A stretch of DNA of 64,000 nucleotides, from assembly GCA_964247745.1 (NCBI GenBank), contig CAXTVT010000009.1, forward strand, positions 1-64,000, in the 5' to 3' direction. The stretch is from RH-AL1 sp964247745. Its GTDB lineage: Bacteria; Pseudomonadota; Alphaproteobacteria; Rhizobiales; Beijerinckiaceae. Of the stretch, positions 14,949-22,818 are shown in pieces. A program made the position numbers and the translations under genes. Numbering within the stretch: position 1 is the stretch's first letter; every line of letters begins with the position of its first letter. The notes under the pieces were generated by a model. That model was given only the letters and a program-made list of their open reading frames with translations. It was not told where the DNA came from and ran no database searches.

Positions 14949-15926
14949 ATGAAAATCGTCCTCGTCACGCCGGCCCCGCCCGGGTCGCGTTCCGGCAATC
15001 GCGCGACCGCCATGCGCTGGGCCGAGCTTTTCGCGCAACTCGGCGAGGAAGTCACGATCGTGACCCGCTACGCCGGCGAAGACGCGGACGCCATGGTGGC
15101 GATCCACGCCTGGCGCAGTGCCGACTCGATCGAGAGCTTCGCCGCCGCCCACCCCGGGAGGCCGCTGATCGTCCTGCTGGCGGGCACCGACCTCTACCGC
15201 GACCTCGAGAGCCACCGCGACGTGGTGCTCCGCTCGCTCGACCTCGCCGATCTCATCGTCGGGCTGCACGATCTCGTCGGCGAGCCGCTGGAGCCGCGTC
15301 ATCGTGCCAAGCTCGCGGTGATCTACCAATCGGCGCTGCCGCCGACGCACGCCGCGCCGCCGCTCGACGACGCCTTCGAGGTGCTTGTCGTGGGCCACCT
15401 TCGCGCCGAGAAGGATCCGCTGCGCGCGGCGAAGGCGGCGAGGCTCCTGCCGGCCGTGTCGCGGATCAAGATCGAGCATCTCGGTCGCGCGCACGATGCC
15501 GAGTGGGCGTCTCGGGCGGAGGCCGAGATGGCTGGCAACCCGCGCTACCGCTGGCGCGGCGAGGTCGGCCGCGAGGAGATCGGCACGCGCCTCGGCCGCG
15601 CACGGCTCATGGTGCTCTCCTCGCTGATGGAAGGCGGCGCCAACGTGATCTCGGAGGCGCTCGTCGCCGGCCTGCCCGTCCTGGCCTCGGCCATCCCCGG
15701 CTCGATCGGCCTGCTCGGCCGCGATTACGCCGCCTTGTTTCCGGCCGGCGACGAGACGGCCCTGGCAGCCCTCATGATGCGGGCCGAGACGGAGCCCGGC
15801 TTCCTCGCCCGTCTCGAGGCGCAATGCGCCGTCCGCGCGCCGCGGTTCGCCCCCGGGCGCGAGCGAGAGGCGCTGGCCGGAGCGCTCGGCAGGGCGATGG
15901 CGTCGAAGGCGAGGAACGGCGCCTGA
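14949..15926 (+). CDS. senB: Selenosugar synthase SenB (glycosyltransferase-like)
   Basis: 325-residue cytosolic GT-B protein. The start (MKIVLVTPAPPGSRSGNRAT), TGTDLYRDL-like motif (LAGTDLYRDLESH), VIYQSALPP, VVGHLRAEKDPLRAAKAARL, GNPRYRWRGEV and LEGG-type motif (SLMEGGANVISEALVAGLPV) match the family formerly annotated as TIGR04348 putative glycosyltransferase, now known as SenB. SenB uses selenophosphate and a UDP-sugar to form a selenosugar, which SenA then couples to hercynine. The gene is divergent from senA with only 21 bases between the starts; it is followed by a strong hairpin terminator at 15934. In described clusters sen genes are usually in one direction, so this head-to-head arrangement is unusual. 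Confidence 0.85.
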   Translation: MKIVLVTPAPPGSRSGNRATAMRWAELFAQLGEEVTIVTRYAGEDADAMVAIHAWRSADSIESFAAAHPGRPLIVLLAGTDLYRDLESHRDVVLRSLDLADLIVGLHDLVGEPLEPRHRAKLAVIYQSALPPTHAAPPLDDAFEVLVVGHLRAEKDPLRAAKAARLLPAVSRIKIEHLGRAHDAEWASRAEAEMAGNPRYRWRGEVGREEIGTRLGRARLMVLSSLMEGGANVISEALVAGLPVLASAIPGSIGLLGRDYAALFPAGDETALAALMMRAETEPGFLARLEAQCAVRAPRFAPGREREALAGALGRAMASKARNGA

Positions 15927-15933
15927 AACGGGA

Positions 15934-15959
15934 AAGGCCCGCGCGGAGACGCGGGCCTT
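15934..15959. terminator. Bidirectional hairpin terminator between senB and the aldehyde dehydrogenase gene
   Basis: Perfect 10-base inverted repeat: AAGGCCCGCG (15934-15943) and CGCGGGCCTT (15950-15959) with a six-base loop. It starts 7 bases after the senB stop and lies 25 bases before the stop of the convergent aldehyde dehydrogenase gene. The minus-strand side is followed by a short T-rich stretch (TTTCCCGTTTC). It can serve both convergent genes. Confidence 0.8.
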
Positions 15960-15984
15960 CCGATGGACGACGACCGTCCGGGGA

Positions 15985-17502
15985 TCACCCGATGTGGGTG
16001 GTGATGGCCTTCTGCTCGATGTAGTTGGCCAGCACGGCCTGGCCCATCTCGCGACCCCAGCCCGACTGCTTGTAGCCGCCGAACGGCAGCGCGGCGTCGA
16101 ACACGTGGTAGCAGTTGATCCAGACCGAGCCGGCCTTGAGCCGGTTCGCGATGCGTTGGGTCTCGGCGCCGTTGCCACCCCACACGCCGGCGGCAAGGCC
16201 GAAGATCGTGTTGTTGGCCTCGGCGATCAGGCTGTCGTCGGCCTCGTCGAACGGCGTCGCGACCAGCACCGGCCCGAAGATCTCCTCGCGCACGACCTTC
16301 ATATCGGGCTTGGTGTCGACGAGGATCGTCGGCGGCACGAAATAGCCCTGGCCGCCGAGGCCGTGGCCGCCGATCACGGCGCGGGCGCCCTGCTCCTCGC
16401 CGGACTTCAGGAAGCCGGTGACGCGCTCGTATTGCACCTCGGAGACGAGCGGCCCCATGTCGACGTCCTCGAGGCCGTGCCCGATGCGGATCTTCTTGGC
16501 CTCGTTGGCGATGCCCTCGACCACCTCGTCGAAGATCGACTTGTGCACGAACAGGCGCGAGCCGGCGTTGCAGCACTGGCCGTGGTTGAAGAAGATCGCG
16601 GCGGTGGCGCCCGGGATGGCCGTGGCGAGATTCGCATCCTTGAGGATGATGTTGGGCGACTTGCCGCCCAGCTCGAGCGACACCTTCTTCAGGTCGTTGG
16701 CGGCGGCCTTGACGATGAGACGCCCGACGTCCGTCGACCCGGTGAAGGCGACCTTGTCGACCCCGGGATGCCCGGCGAGTGCCGCGCCGGCGGTCTCGCC
16801 CATGCCGGTGATCACGTTGACCACGCCGGCCGGGACGCCCGCTTCGAGAATCAGCTCCGCGAGGCGCAGCGCCGACAGCGGCGTCTCCTCGGCGGGCTTC
16901 AGGACCACGGTGCATCCGGTGGTCAGCGCCGGCGCCAGCTTCCACGCCGCCATGAGCATCGGGAAGTTCCAGGGGATGATCTGGCCGACGACGCCGATCG
17001 GCTCGGGACGCGTGGTCGAGACGTACTGGCCGGGAGCGGCCAGCGCGGAAATCGGGATGTACTTGCCTTCGAGCTTGGTGGCCCAGCCCGACATGTAGTG
17101 GAACATGTCGGCGGCGAGCGTGATGTCGGCGGCCTTGGCGACCGCCTTCGGCTTGCCGTTATCGAGCGCCTCCAGCGTGGCGAGTTCGTCGGCGTGCTCG
17201 AGGATCAGGTCGCCGATCTTGTGGATGATGCGGCCGCGCTGCGACGGCGTCATCGTCGCCCAGGGGCCGCTCTCGTAGGCGCGGCGGGCGGCCTTCACGG
17301 CGAGGTCGACATCGGCCTTGTCGCCCTCGGCGACGGCGGCGAGCTTCTTGCCGGTGGCGGGATCATGCACGTCGAAGGTCTTGCCCGACTGCGCCGGCAC
17401 CCACTTGCCGTCGATGAGCAGGGTGCGCGGCCGGGCCAGCCAGTCGCGGAGCGCCTGGGGGATCGCGGCCTTGATGCTGGCGGGGTTGGCATGAACGTTC
17501 AT
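15985..17502 (-). CDS. NAD(P)-dependent aldehyde dehydrogenase
   Basis: 505 residues from ATG 17502 (a GGAG lies about 9 bases upstream; a more distant start at 17532 is less likely). Oxidises an aldehyde to the acid. The nucleotide-binding motif is FTGSTDVGR, the general-base Glu lies in LELGGKSPNII (about residue 277) and the catalytic Cys in NHGQCCNAGSR (310 or 311). PWNFPMLMAAWKLAPAL and the C-terminal GGYKQSGWGRE are family hallmarks. The sequence resembles the broad ALDH1/betaine- and phenylacetaldehyde-dehydrogenase group; the substrate cannot be told from sequence, and no pathway partners are adjacent. Confidence 0.9.
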   Translation of the reverse strand: MNVHANPASIKAAIPQALRDWLARPRTLLIDGKWVPAQSGKTFDVHDPATGKKLAAVAEGDKADVDLAVKAARRAYESGPWATMTPSQRGRIIHKIGDLILEHADELATLEALDNGKPKAVAKAADITLAADMFHYMSGWATKLEGKYIPISALAAPGQYVSTTRPEPIGVVGQIIPWNFPMLMAAWKLAPALTTGCTVVLKPAEETPLSALRLAELILEAGVPAGVVNVITGMGETAGAALAGHPGVDKVAFTGSTDVGRLIVKAAANDLKKVSLELGGKSPNIILKDANLATAIPGATAAIFFNHGQCCNAGSRLFVHKSIFDEVVEGIANEAKKIRIGHGLEDVDMGPLVSEVQYERVTGFLKSGEEQGARAVIGGHGLGGQGYFVPPTILVDTKPDMKVVREEIFGPVLVATPFDEADDSLIAEANNTIFGLAAGVWGGNGAETQRIANRLKAGSVWINCYHVFDAALPFGGYKQSGWGREMGQAVLANYIEQKAITTHIG

Positions 17503-17649
17503 GGGGAAACTCCAGGGTTCGGCGGGGGTCATTCCGCACGCCGGCGTCCTTGGGACTGCGCGCTATGTGGTGCAGGCCACAACGCCGACCACCCCGCGAA
17601 CGGCGGAGCGTCGGTCTCGCGAGCCGTGCAACCCGCGCGGGCCGTCCGC

Positions 17650-18045
17650 TCAGAAATCCTCGAGGTCGAAGTCGAGGATCGCCATCTGGAGGGTGAAGGT
17701 CTTGCCCTTGGGGTCGTCGGCCGAGATGATGCCGAGGAAATCGTCGCCCATGTTGAGCTCGACGGAATCGGTCTTCTTGGCGCGGGCCACGATCTTCAGC
17801 TTGTCGTTCTCGAACAGCCGGCGCAGGTAGTCCTGCAGGGTCGGGCGCTCGACCGGGATCTTCATGTCGAAGGCGAAGGAGCGGTCGCCGTCCTCGTCGT
17901 CGACGAGGATCGTGCCGATCGCGCGCTCGCCCAGGTGCACCTCGGCGTTGTCGGGATCCTTGCGCGCCTGCGTGACCTTGATGGCCTCGTTGCCGAAGGA
18001 GCGGCGCAGGAACTCCTGCAGCTTGCGCATTTCGGTCTTGTCCAA
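17650..18045 (-). CDS. DUF3126 family protein with two tandem copies of the domain
   Basis: 131 residues. DUF3126 proteins of alphaproteobacteria are usually about 70 residues. Here two related units follow each other: MRKLQEFLRRSFGNEAIKVT with VHLGERAIGTILVDDEDGDR, then LQDYLRRLFENDKLKIVARA with LNMGDDFLGIISADDPKG and LQMAILDFDLEDF. The start is TTG at 18045 (MDKTEMRKLQ), preceded by GGGAG 7 bases upstream; an ATG at 18030 is the alternative. Acidic and soluble; function unknown. It is divergent from the YaiI-family gene, with 78 bases between them. Confidence 0.75.
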   Translation of the reverse strand: MDKTEMRKLQEFLRRSFGNEAIKVTQARKDPDNAEVHLGERAIGTILVDDEDGDRSFAFDMKIPVERPTLQDYLRRLFENDKLKIVARAKKTDSVELNMGDDFLGIISADDPKGKTFTLQMAILDFDLEDF

Positions 18046-18123
18046 GGTCGTGCTCCCGGCTTTCGTCGATCGTAGGTGGCAGAAAAGGCGGGTGCCGGCA
18101 AACGCCACCCGAGGAGCAAGCCC

Positions 18124-18624
18124 ATGGACGCCGAACCCGGCGGCATCGTGATCCTGGTCGACGCCGACGCCTGCCCGGTGAAGGACGAGGTCTATCGCGT
18201 CGCCGAGCGCCACGGCGTGCCAGTCGCGGTGGTCGCCAACGCCCCGCTGCTGGTGCCGCGCGTCGCCTGGATCCGCCGCGTCCACGTCGCCGCCGGCCCC
18301 GACGTCGCCGACGACTGGATCGCCGAACGCGCGCGTCCCGGCACGGTCGTCGTGACCGCCGACATCCCTCTGGCGAGCCGCGCGGTGAAGGCCGGGGCCA
18401 GCGTGATCGCGCCCGATGGCAAGCTCTTCACGCAAGCCTCGGTCGCCTCGGCCCTGGCGACGCGCAACCTGATGGACTCGCTGCGCTCGGCCGGCGAGGT
18501 CACCGGCGGCCCGCGACCGTTCACGCCGCGCGACCGCTCGGCCTTCCTGTCGGCGATGGAAACGGCGGTGCAGCGCCTGAAGCGAGCGGGAATGGCCGCA
18601 GGGGCCCTGCCGGATGCGTCATAG
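18124..18624 (+). CDS. YaiI/YqxD (DUF188) family protein
   Basis: 166 residues with the family's N-terminal motif LVDADACPVKDEVYRVAERH, then VVANAPLLVPRVAWIRRVHV, VVTADIPLASRAVKAGASVI, and the C-terminal GGPRPFTPRDRSAFL. The fold is related to PIN-like nucleases, with conserved Asp residues at the start, but no activity is firmly established. ATG at 18124 is preceded by GAGGAGC; a longer frame upstream has no ribosome-binding site. The gene converges on the MarR-family gene. Confidence 0.92.
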   Translation: MDAEPGGIVILVDADACPVKDEVYRVAERHGVPVAVVANAPLLVPRVAWIRRVHVAAGPDVADDWIAERARPGTVVVTADIPLASRAVKAGASVIAPDGKLFTQASVASALATRNLMDSLRSAGEVTGGPRPFTPRDRSAFLSAMETAVQRLKRAGMAAGALPDAS

Positions 18625-18715
18625 CGATACGCCCGATGATCCGGCCGCCCGGTGCGGATCGGATGGATATGTCGTCGCCGGCGACATGTGGATCGAACGT
18701 GTCGCAGAAATCGAC

Positions 18716-19207
18716 TTATGTCGACATGTCGCGAGATATCCTGTCGTCAGGAACCATGCCGGCGAGGAAATCGACGGCCGACTGCCGCGGTGTCCCGGCG
18801 GCCGCCAGTGCCCGATCGAGCCGGCCGCTCTGGACCCGCGCCACCTCCGCCACGAGCGCGTCGCCGCACGGCGTGGCGTGCAGCCGGCGCTGGCGGCGAT
18901 CCTCGGCGCCGTTGCTGCTGGTCGCGTAGCCTCGCTCGAGCAGGTCCTTGAGCACGCGGTTGAGGCTCTGCTTGGTGATCTTGAGGATGTCCAACAGCTC
19001 GGCGACGGTCAGGCCGGGCCGACGCGACACGAAATACAGCACCCGATGGTGCGCGCGACCGAAGCCGTCCTCGGCCAAACGGCGATCCGCGTCGGCGACG
19101 AAGTCGCGGTAGGCGAAGAACAGAAGCTCGATCAATCCATAGTCCGGCTCGCCGAGCGTCGCGCCGTGATCGGGCCTCGCGTGATCTCGCCACGCCTCGT
19201 TCGTCAT
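18716..19207 (-). CDS. MarR-family transcriptional regulator
   Basis: 163 residues with a winged helix-turn-helix: FGRAHHRVLYFVSRRPGLTV (helices 1-2), LLDILKITKQSLNRVLKDLL (recognition helix region) and the wing ATSSNGAEDRRQRRLHATP. Such proteins dimerise and repress nearby operons until a small aromatic ligand binds. The gene is divergent from the branched-chain aminotransferase gene with 93 bases between starts, and that gap holds an inverted repeat overlapping a TTGACA sequence. It therefore probably regulates itself, the aminotransferase, or both. Confidence 0.9.
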   Translation of the reverse strand: MTNEAWRDHARPDHGATLGEPDYGLIELLFFAYRDFVADADRRLAEDGFGRAHHRVLYFVSRRPGLTVAELLDILKITKQSLNRVLKDLLERGYATSSNGAEDRRQRRLHATPCGDALVAEVARVQSGRLDRALAAAGTPRQSAVDFLAGMVPDDRISRDMST

Positions 19208-19226
19208 TCACCGACCCTCGAAATAG

Positions 19227-19241
19227 GTCAGCATTATTGAC
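19227..19241. promoter_or_regulatory. Candidate MarR operator overlapping a -35-like box
   Basis: GTCA-N7-TGAC (19227-19241) lies between the divergent marR-like and aminotransferase starts. TTGACA (19237-19242), a good sigma-70 -35 sequence reading towards the aminotransferase, overlaps the right arm. Placement fits autorepression, but four-base arms can occur by chance. Confidence 0.35.
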
Positions 19242-19300
19242 ACACTTTGGCGCGAGCGCTACCCCTCCCGTCTGTCGCGCACGAGCCGAGGAAGCCAAAC

Positions 19301-20191
19301 ATGTCCGTTCCCTCGTTCGACCAGCGCGACGGCGTGATCTGGATGAACGGCACCATGGTGCCGTGGGCCGACGCCAGGCTGCACGTGCTGTCCCACGGGC
19401 TGCACTACGCGTCCTCGGTGTTCGAGGGCGAGCGCGCCTACGGCGGCGCCATCTTCAAGTCGACCGAGCATTCGCAGCGGTTGCTGAAATCCGGCCAGAT
19501 CCTCGACATGACGATCCCCTTCTCCGTGGAGGAGCTCGATCGCATCAAGGCCGAGTTGATCGCCGCCAACCACCAGAGCGACTGCTACGTGCGTCCGGTG
19601 GCGTGGCGCGGCAGCGAGATGATGGCCGTGGCGGCGCAGAATTCGTCCATCAACCTCGCCATCGCCTGCTGGGCCTGGCCCTCCATGTTCGACATGGCGA
19701 CCAAGATGCAGGGCATCAAACTCGACATCGCCGAGTGGCGCCGACCCGACCCGACCACGGCGCCGTGCCACGCCAAGGCGGCCGGGCTCTACATGATCTG
19801 CACGCTCTCGAAGCACGCCGCCGAGCGCCGCGGCTACGCCGATGCCTTGATGCTCGACTGGCAGGGCCGCGTCGCGGAGTGCACCGGGGCCAACGTGTTC
19901 TTCGCGCAGGACGGCGCGCTGCACACGCCGATCGCCGACTGCTTCCTCGACGGCATCACGCGGCGCACCGTGATCGAGCTGGCGCGGCGACGCGACATCG
20001 AGGTGATCGAGCGACGCATCATGCCCGACGAGCTCGACGCTTTCGAGGAATGTTTCATCTGCGGCACGGGCGCCGAGGTGACGCCGGTCTCCGCGATCGG
20101 ACCGTATTCGTTCAAGCCCGGCGCCATCTCGCAGGCGATGGTCGAGAATTACGCCGCCGAGGTTCAGCCCAAGCATCGGGCGGCGGCCTGA
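19301..20191 (+). CDS. ilvE: Branched-chain amino acid aminotransferase (PLP fold type IV)
   Basis: 296 residues from ATG 19301. Transfers the amino group between glutamate and the branched-chain 2-oxo acids. The PLP lysine is K159 in PCHAKAAGLYM. Other family motifs are HGLHYASSVFEGERAYGGAI, VRPVAWRGSEMM, GRVAECTGANVFF and CGTGAEVTPVSAIG. The usual motif SHAKASG has Ser and Ser replaced by Cys and Ala. D-amino acid or aminodeoxychorismate enzymes share the fold; the EGERAYGG and GTGAEVTP motifs favour the branched-chain group. It stands alone next to a MarR regulator. Confidence 0.88.
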   Translation: MSVPSFDQRDGVIWMNGTMVPWADARLHVLSHGLHYASSVFEGERAYGGAIFKSTEHSQRLLKSGQILDMTIPFSVEELDRIKAELIAANHQSDCYVRPVAWRGSEMMAVAAQNSSINLAIACWAWPSMFDMATKMQGIKLDIAEWRRPDPTTAPCHAKAAGLYMICTLSKHAAERRGYADALMLDWQGRVAECTGANVFFAQDGALHTPIADCFLDGITRRTVIELARRRDIEVIERRIMPDELDAFEECFICGTGAEVTPVSAIGPYSFKPGAISQAMVENYAAEVQPKHRAAA

Positions 20192-20210
20192 GCTGCGCGA
20201 CCGCCCGCGG

Positions 20211-20954
20211 CTAGGGCTTCGGCTCGGCCGGTGCGGCGGTCGGCTTGGACTGGTCGGCCCGGGCGTCGGCGACGATCTGCTTGAACTGCGGCAGGTCGAG
20301 CGGCGACGCCGTGATGAAGGGTCCGATCAGGTAGACCGGCGTGCCTTTCAGCTGGAGGGCGTCGGCCTCCTGGAAGTTGCGCTTGAGCAGCGCGACAATC
20401 TCGCCGTCGCGCTGGTCGAGGTCGCGATTCAGCCGGGTGACGTCGACGCCGGCCACGACCGCCGCCTGCGAGATGTCGGCGTCGTTGGCGGGATGCGCCT
20501 TCATCCGCATCAGCGCCTGGTGCATCTCGGCGTACTTGCCCTGCCAGGTCGCGGCGATAGCGACCTTCGCGGCGGCCACCGAGGTCTTCGCCAGGATCGG
20601 CCAGTCCTTGTAGATGACGCGCACCTGCGGATCGTCGGCGAGCAGCGCCTCGAGATCGGCCTCGCTTCTCTTGCAATAGGCGCAGTTGTAATCGACGAAG
20701 GCGACGATGGTGACGTCGCCGTGCGGGTTGCCGAGCATCGGCGAGGCGGCGTCGTGGATCAGCGCATCCTGGAGGCTGAGGACCGGCGGCTGCTCCGCCG
20801 CGATGGCCTTCGCCTTGCGATCCGTGGCGCCGACGGTCGCGGCCGACGCATTGAGCACGCCCGCGGTCAGGAGGACGACGAGCGTCGCGGTGGCGCGCCG
20901 GACGAGGGCGGACGCCTCCGTTCGGCCATGAGATGTGGGCCGAGCGCGCAACAT
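20211..20954 (-). CDS. Periplasmic DsbA-family thiol:disulfide oxidoreductase
   Basis: 247 residues with an N-terminal signal peptide (ALVRRATATLVVLLTAGVLN region) and a thioredoxin-like DsbA domain. The active site is C91-A-Y-C94 in FVDYNCAYCKRSEADL; the cis-proline loop is GTPVYLIGP. This CAYC/CxYC type resembles the DsbA/ScsC/Com1-like proteins of alphaproteobacteria. The start is 7 bases after the olsB stop, so it is likely in one transcript with olsB. It converges with the aminotransferase, 19 bases apart. Whether it acts as oxidase or isomerase cannot be said. Confidence 0.88.
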   Translation of the reverse strand: MLRARPTSHGRTEASALVRRATATLVVLLTAGVLNASAATVGATDRKAKAIAAEQPPVLSLQDALIHDAASPMLGNPHGDVTIVAFVDYNCAYCKRSEADLEALLADDPQVRVIYKDWPILAKTSVAAAKVAIAATWQGKYAEMHQALMRMKAHPANDADISQAAVVAGVDVTRLNRDLDQRDGEIVALLKRNFQEADALQLKGTPVYLIGPFITASPLDLPQFKQIVADARADQSKPTAAPAEPKP

Positions 20955-20961
20955 GGCTTTG

Positions 20962-21867
20962 TTATGCGACCGGCACCCCCGAAACGCAACTCGGCTGTCC
21001 GTAGTGCGCGAGGTAGCGCTCCTCGATATCGAGCATCGGCATCACCGCGAACACGTCGGTCGTTCCGAACTGGCGATCGAGCACGGCGGCATGGCCGAAA
21101 CGCGCCCCGGTGCGGAGGTAGGCTTTGAGCAGCGGCGGCAGGGCGAGCAGCCCGCGCTTGGCATCGACCGCCTCGGCGGGCAGCGGCTCGAAGGCCGCGC
21201 GGCAATGCGGCCAGGCCGCCACCTGCCAGGACGGCTCGGCCTGGGCCAGGCGCAGCAGGAAGCTCAACGGCGTGCGGTTGGCCTCGAGATCGAGGCCCGG
21301 CAGGCTGGCGCAGCCGATCAGCACGTCCACGGCGTGGTGGCGGGCGTAGAGCCACAGCCCGCGCCACAGCAGCTCGATGACCCGCTTGGAACGGTAGTCC
21401 GCGTGGACGCAGGAGCGGCCGAGCTCGAGGAAGCGCGTGTCCGGATGATGTGCGAGCAGCGGCGCGAGATCGAACTCGCCCTGCGAGTAGAATCCGTGGT
21501 GGCGCTCGGCCACGTCGCGGCGCAGCAGCCGATAGGTACCGACCAGCCGCGTCTTGGCCCGGCCGTCGCTCGACCGTGCTTCGGTGTCGAGAACCACCAG
21601 GTGATCGCAGATGTCGTCGAACGTGCAGAGGTCGAGACGCTGCGCCTTCGACGAGGCGGCGGCGATCGCCCCGCCCTCGTCGTAGAACACCTCGTAGCGC
21701 AGGCGCTGCGCCTGCCGCAGCTCCTTGGCGCTCTCGACCAGGCGGATCTCGAAGGGCCCGGCGCGCTCGAAGATGGGCGAGCCCTCGACCTTGATGGCCG
21801 AGCGCATCGTGTGCGCCAAGGTGCCGTCGCCGCGCCGCACCTCGGCGTCTGCTGCGATGATCGTCAT
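20962..21867 (-). CDS. olsB: OlsB-type L-ornithine N(alpha)-acyltransferase (lyso-ornithine lipid synthase)
   Basis: 301 residues of the GNAT-like OlsB family (formerly 'hemolysin-like'). It transfers a 3-hydroxyacyl chain from acyl-ACP to ornithine, the first step of ornithine lipid synthesis. Family motifs: LRYEVFYDEGGA, HLVVLD, VGTYRLLRRD, FYSQGEFDL, FLELGRSCVHADYRSKRVIE and LWRGLWLYARHHAVDVLIGC. It is divergent from olsA, 133 bases away, which performs the second step; this pairing supports the assignment. Ornithine lipids are phosphorus-free membrane lipids made by many rhizobia when phosphate is short. Confidence 0.9.
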   Translation of the reverse strand: MTIIAADAEVRRGDGTLAHTMRSAIKVEGSPIFERAGPFEIRLVESAKELRQAQRLRYEVFYDEGGAIAAASSKAQRLDLCTFDDICDHLVVLDTEARSSDGRAKTRLVGTYRLLRRDVAERHHGFYSQGEFDLAPLLAHHPDTRFLELGRSCVHADYRSKRVIELLWRGLWLYARHHAVDVLIGCASLPGLDLEANRTPLSFLLRLAQAEPSWQVAAWPHCRAAFEPLPAEAVDAKRGLLALPPLLKAYLRTGARFGHAAVLDRQFGTTDVFAVMPMLDIEERYLAHYGQPSCVSGVPVA

Positions 21868-22000
21868 GCCCCGCCGTGCCCCCGCCCGATGGCCGCTCCC
21901 GCATAGGCAGCCAGCATAAAGCTTTCATGACGCGACACCTTCCGCTTGTCACGCGGGCGAAATCAACCAGGGATATTCACGGTGGCAACCGGAAGGGACC

Positions 22001-22816
22001 ATGGCCGCGTTACGCTTCCTGCTCGTCGTCCTGGCGCTGCTCGGCTTCTTCCTGGTGGGGACGCCGCTGCAATGGTTGGTGGCACGCCTCCGTCCCGCTG
22101 CGGCGGACCGCATCCCGATCCTGTTCTGCCGTTCGCTGCTGCGTCTCAGCAAGGTCACGCTCGACGTGGAGGGCCGCTGGCCCGAGGAGCAGCCGGTGAT
22201 GATCGTGCCCAATCACATCTCCTGGATCGACATCCTGGCGCTCGGCGCGCTCACCCCGTTCTGCTTCCTCGCGAAAAGCGAGGTCGCGCGCTGGCCGATC
22301 GTGTCGGCGTTCGCCACCGTCCAGGGCACGGTCTTCGTCGACCGCCGCCGCCGGCGGTCGATCCCGGCCGCCAATCGCGCGCTGGCCGCCCGCATGCTCG
22401 ACGGACGTCCGGTGCTTCTTTTCGCCGAAGGCACCACGCTGGCCGGACCGTTGCCCGATCGCTTCCACTCCTCGCATTTCGCCGCCGCGCGCGACCTTCT
22501 GGCCACGGATCCCGCCCAAGGCGCCGTCGCGATCCAGCCCGTGGCGCTGACCTATTCGCGCGCCGACGCGGCATGGGTGGGGGACGAGGCGCTGGTGCCG
22601 CACGTCTGGCGCGTTCTGCGGCAGCCGCCGCTGACCTGCCGCATTCGTTTCGGCGCGCCGATCGCCTATTTTCCGGGCAGCGATCGCAAGGTCGTGGCCC
22701 GCCAATCCCGTGACGCCGTCGCGGCGCTGCTGGCGATCGGCCCGCCCACCGCTGCCCTGGCCGATGGCGTCGACGCCGTTCCCGCCGCGGCGGCCTTGAG
22801 CATGGGGGAGACTTGA
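22001..22816 (+). CDS. olsA: OlsA-type lyso-ornithine lipid O-acyltransferase (PlsC family)
   Basis: 271 residues with an N-terminal membrane segment (LRFLLVVLALLGFFLVGTPL) and the PlsC acyltransferase motifs NHISWID (H72 to D77, HX4D) and LFAEGTT. It adds the second acyl chain to lyso-ornithine lipid at the inner membrane. A general 1-acylglycerol-3-phosphate acyltransferase is the alternative, but olsB is directly divergent. The ATG at 22001 follows GGAAGGG. The following sensor kinase gene starts 2 bases after the stop, pointing to an operon. Confidence 0.85.
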   Translation: MAALRFLLVVLALLGFFLVGTPLQWLVARLRPAAADRIPILFCRSLLRLSKVTLDVEGRWPEEQPVMIVPNHISWIDILALGALTPFCFLAKSEVARWPIVSAFATVQGTVFVDRRRRRSIPAANRALAARMLDGRPVLLFAEGTTLAGPLPDRFHSSHFAAARDLLATDPAQGAVAIQPVALTYSRADAAWVGDEALVPHVWRVLRQPPLTCRIRFGAPIAYFPGSDRKVVARQSRDAVAALLAIGPPTAALADGVDAVPAAAALSMGET

Positions 22817-22818
22817 GC

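Noticed and set aside
13605..16196. 863-residue fusion of an upstream sequence to the EgtB/SenA protein
   Set aside because: The extra N-terminal part is antisense to senB and lacks homology; the family N-terminus starts near 14927.
18636..18657. Terminator between the YaiI-like and marR genes
   Set aside because: GATCCG/CGGATC arms are short with an 11-base loop and no T-tract.
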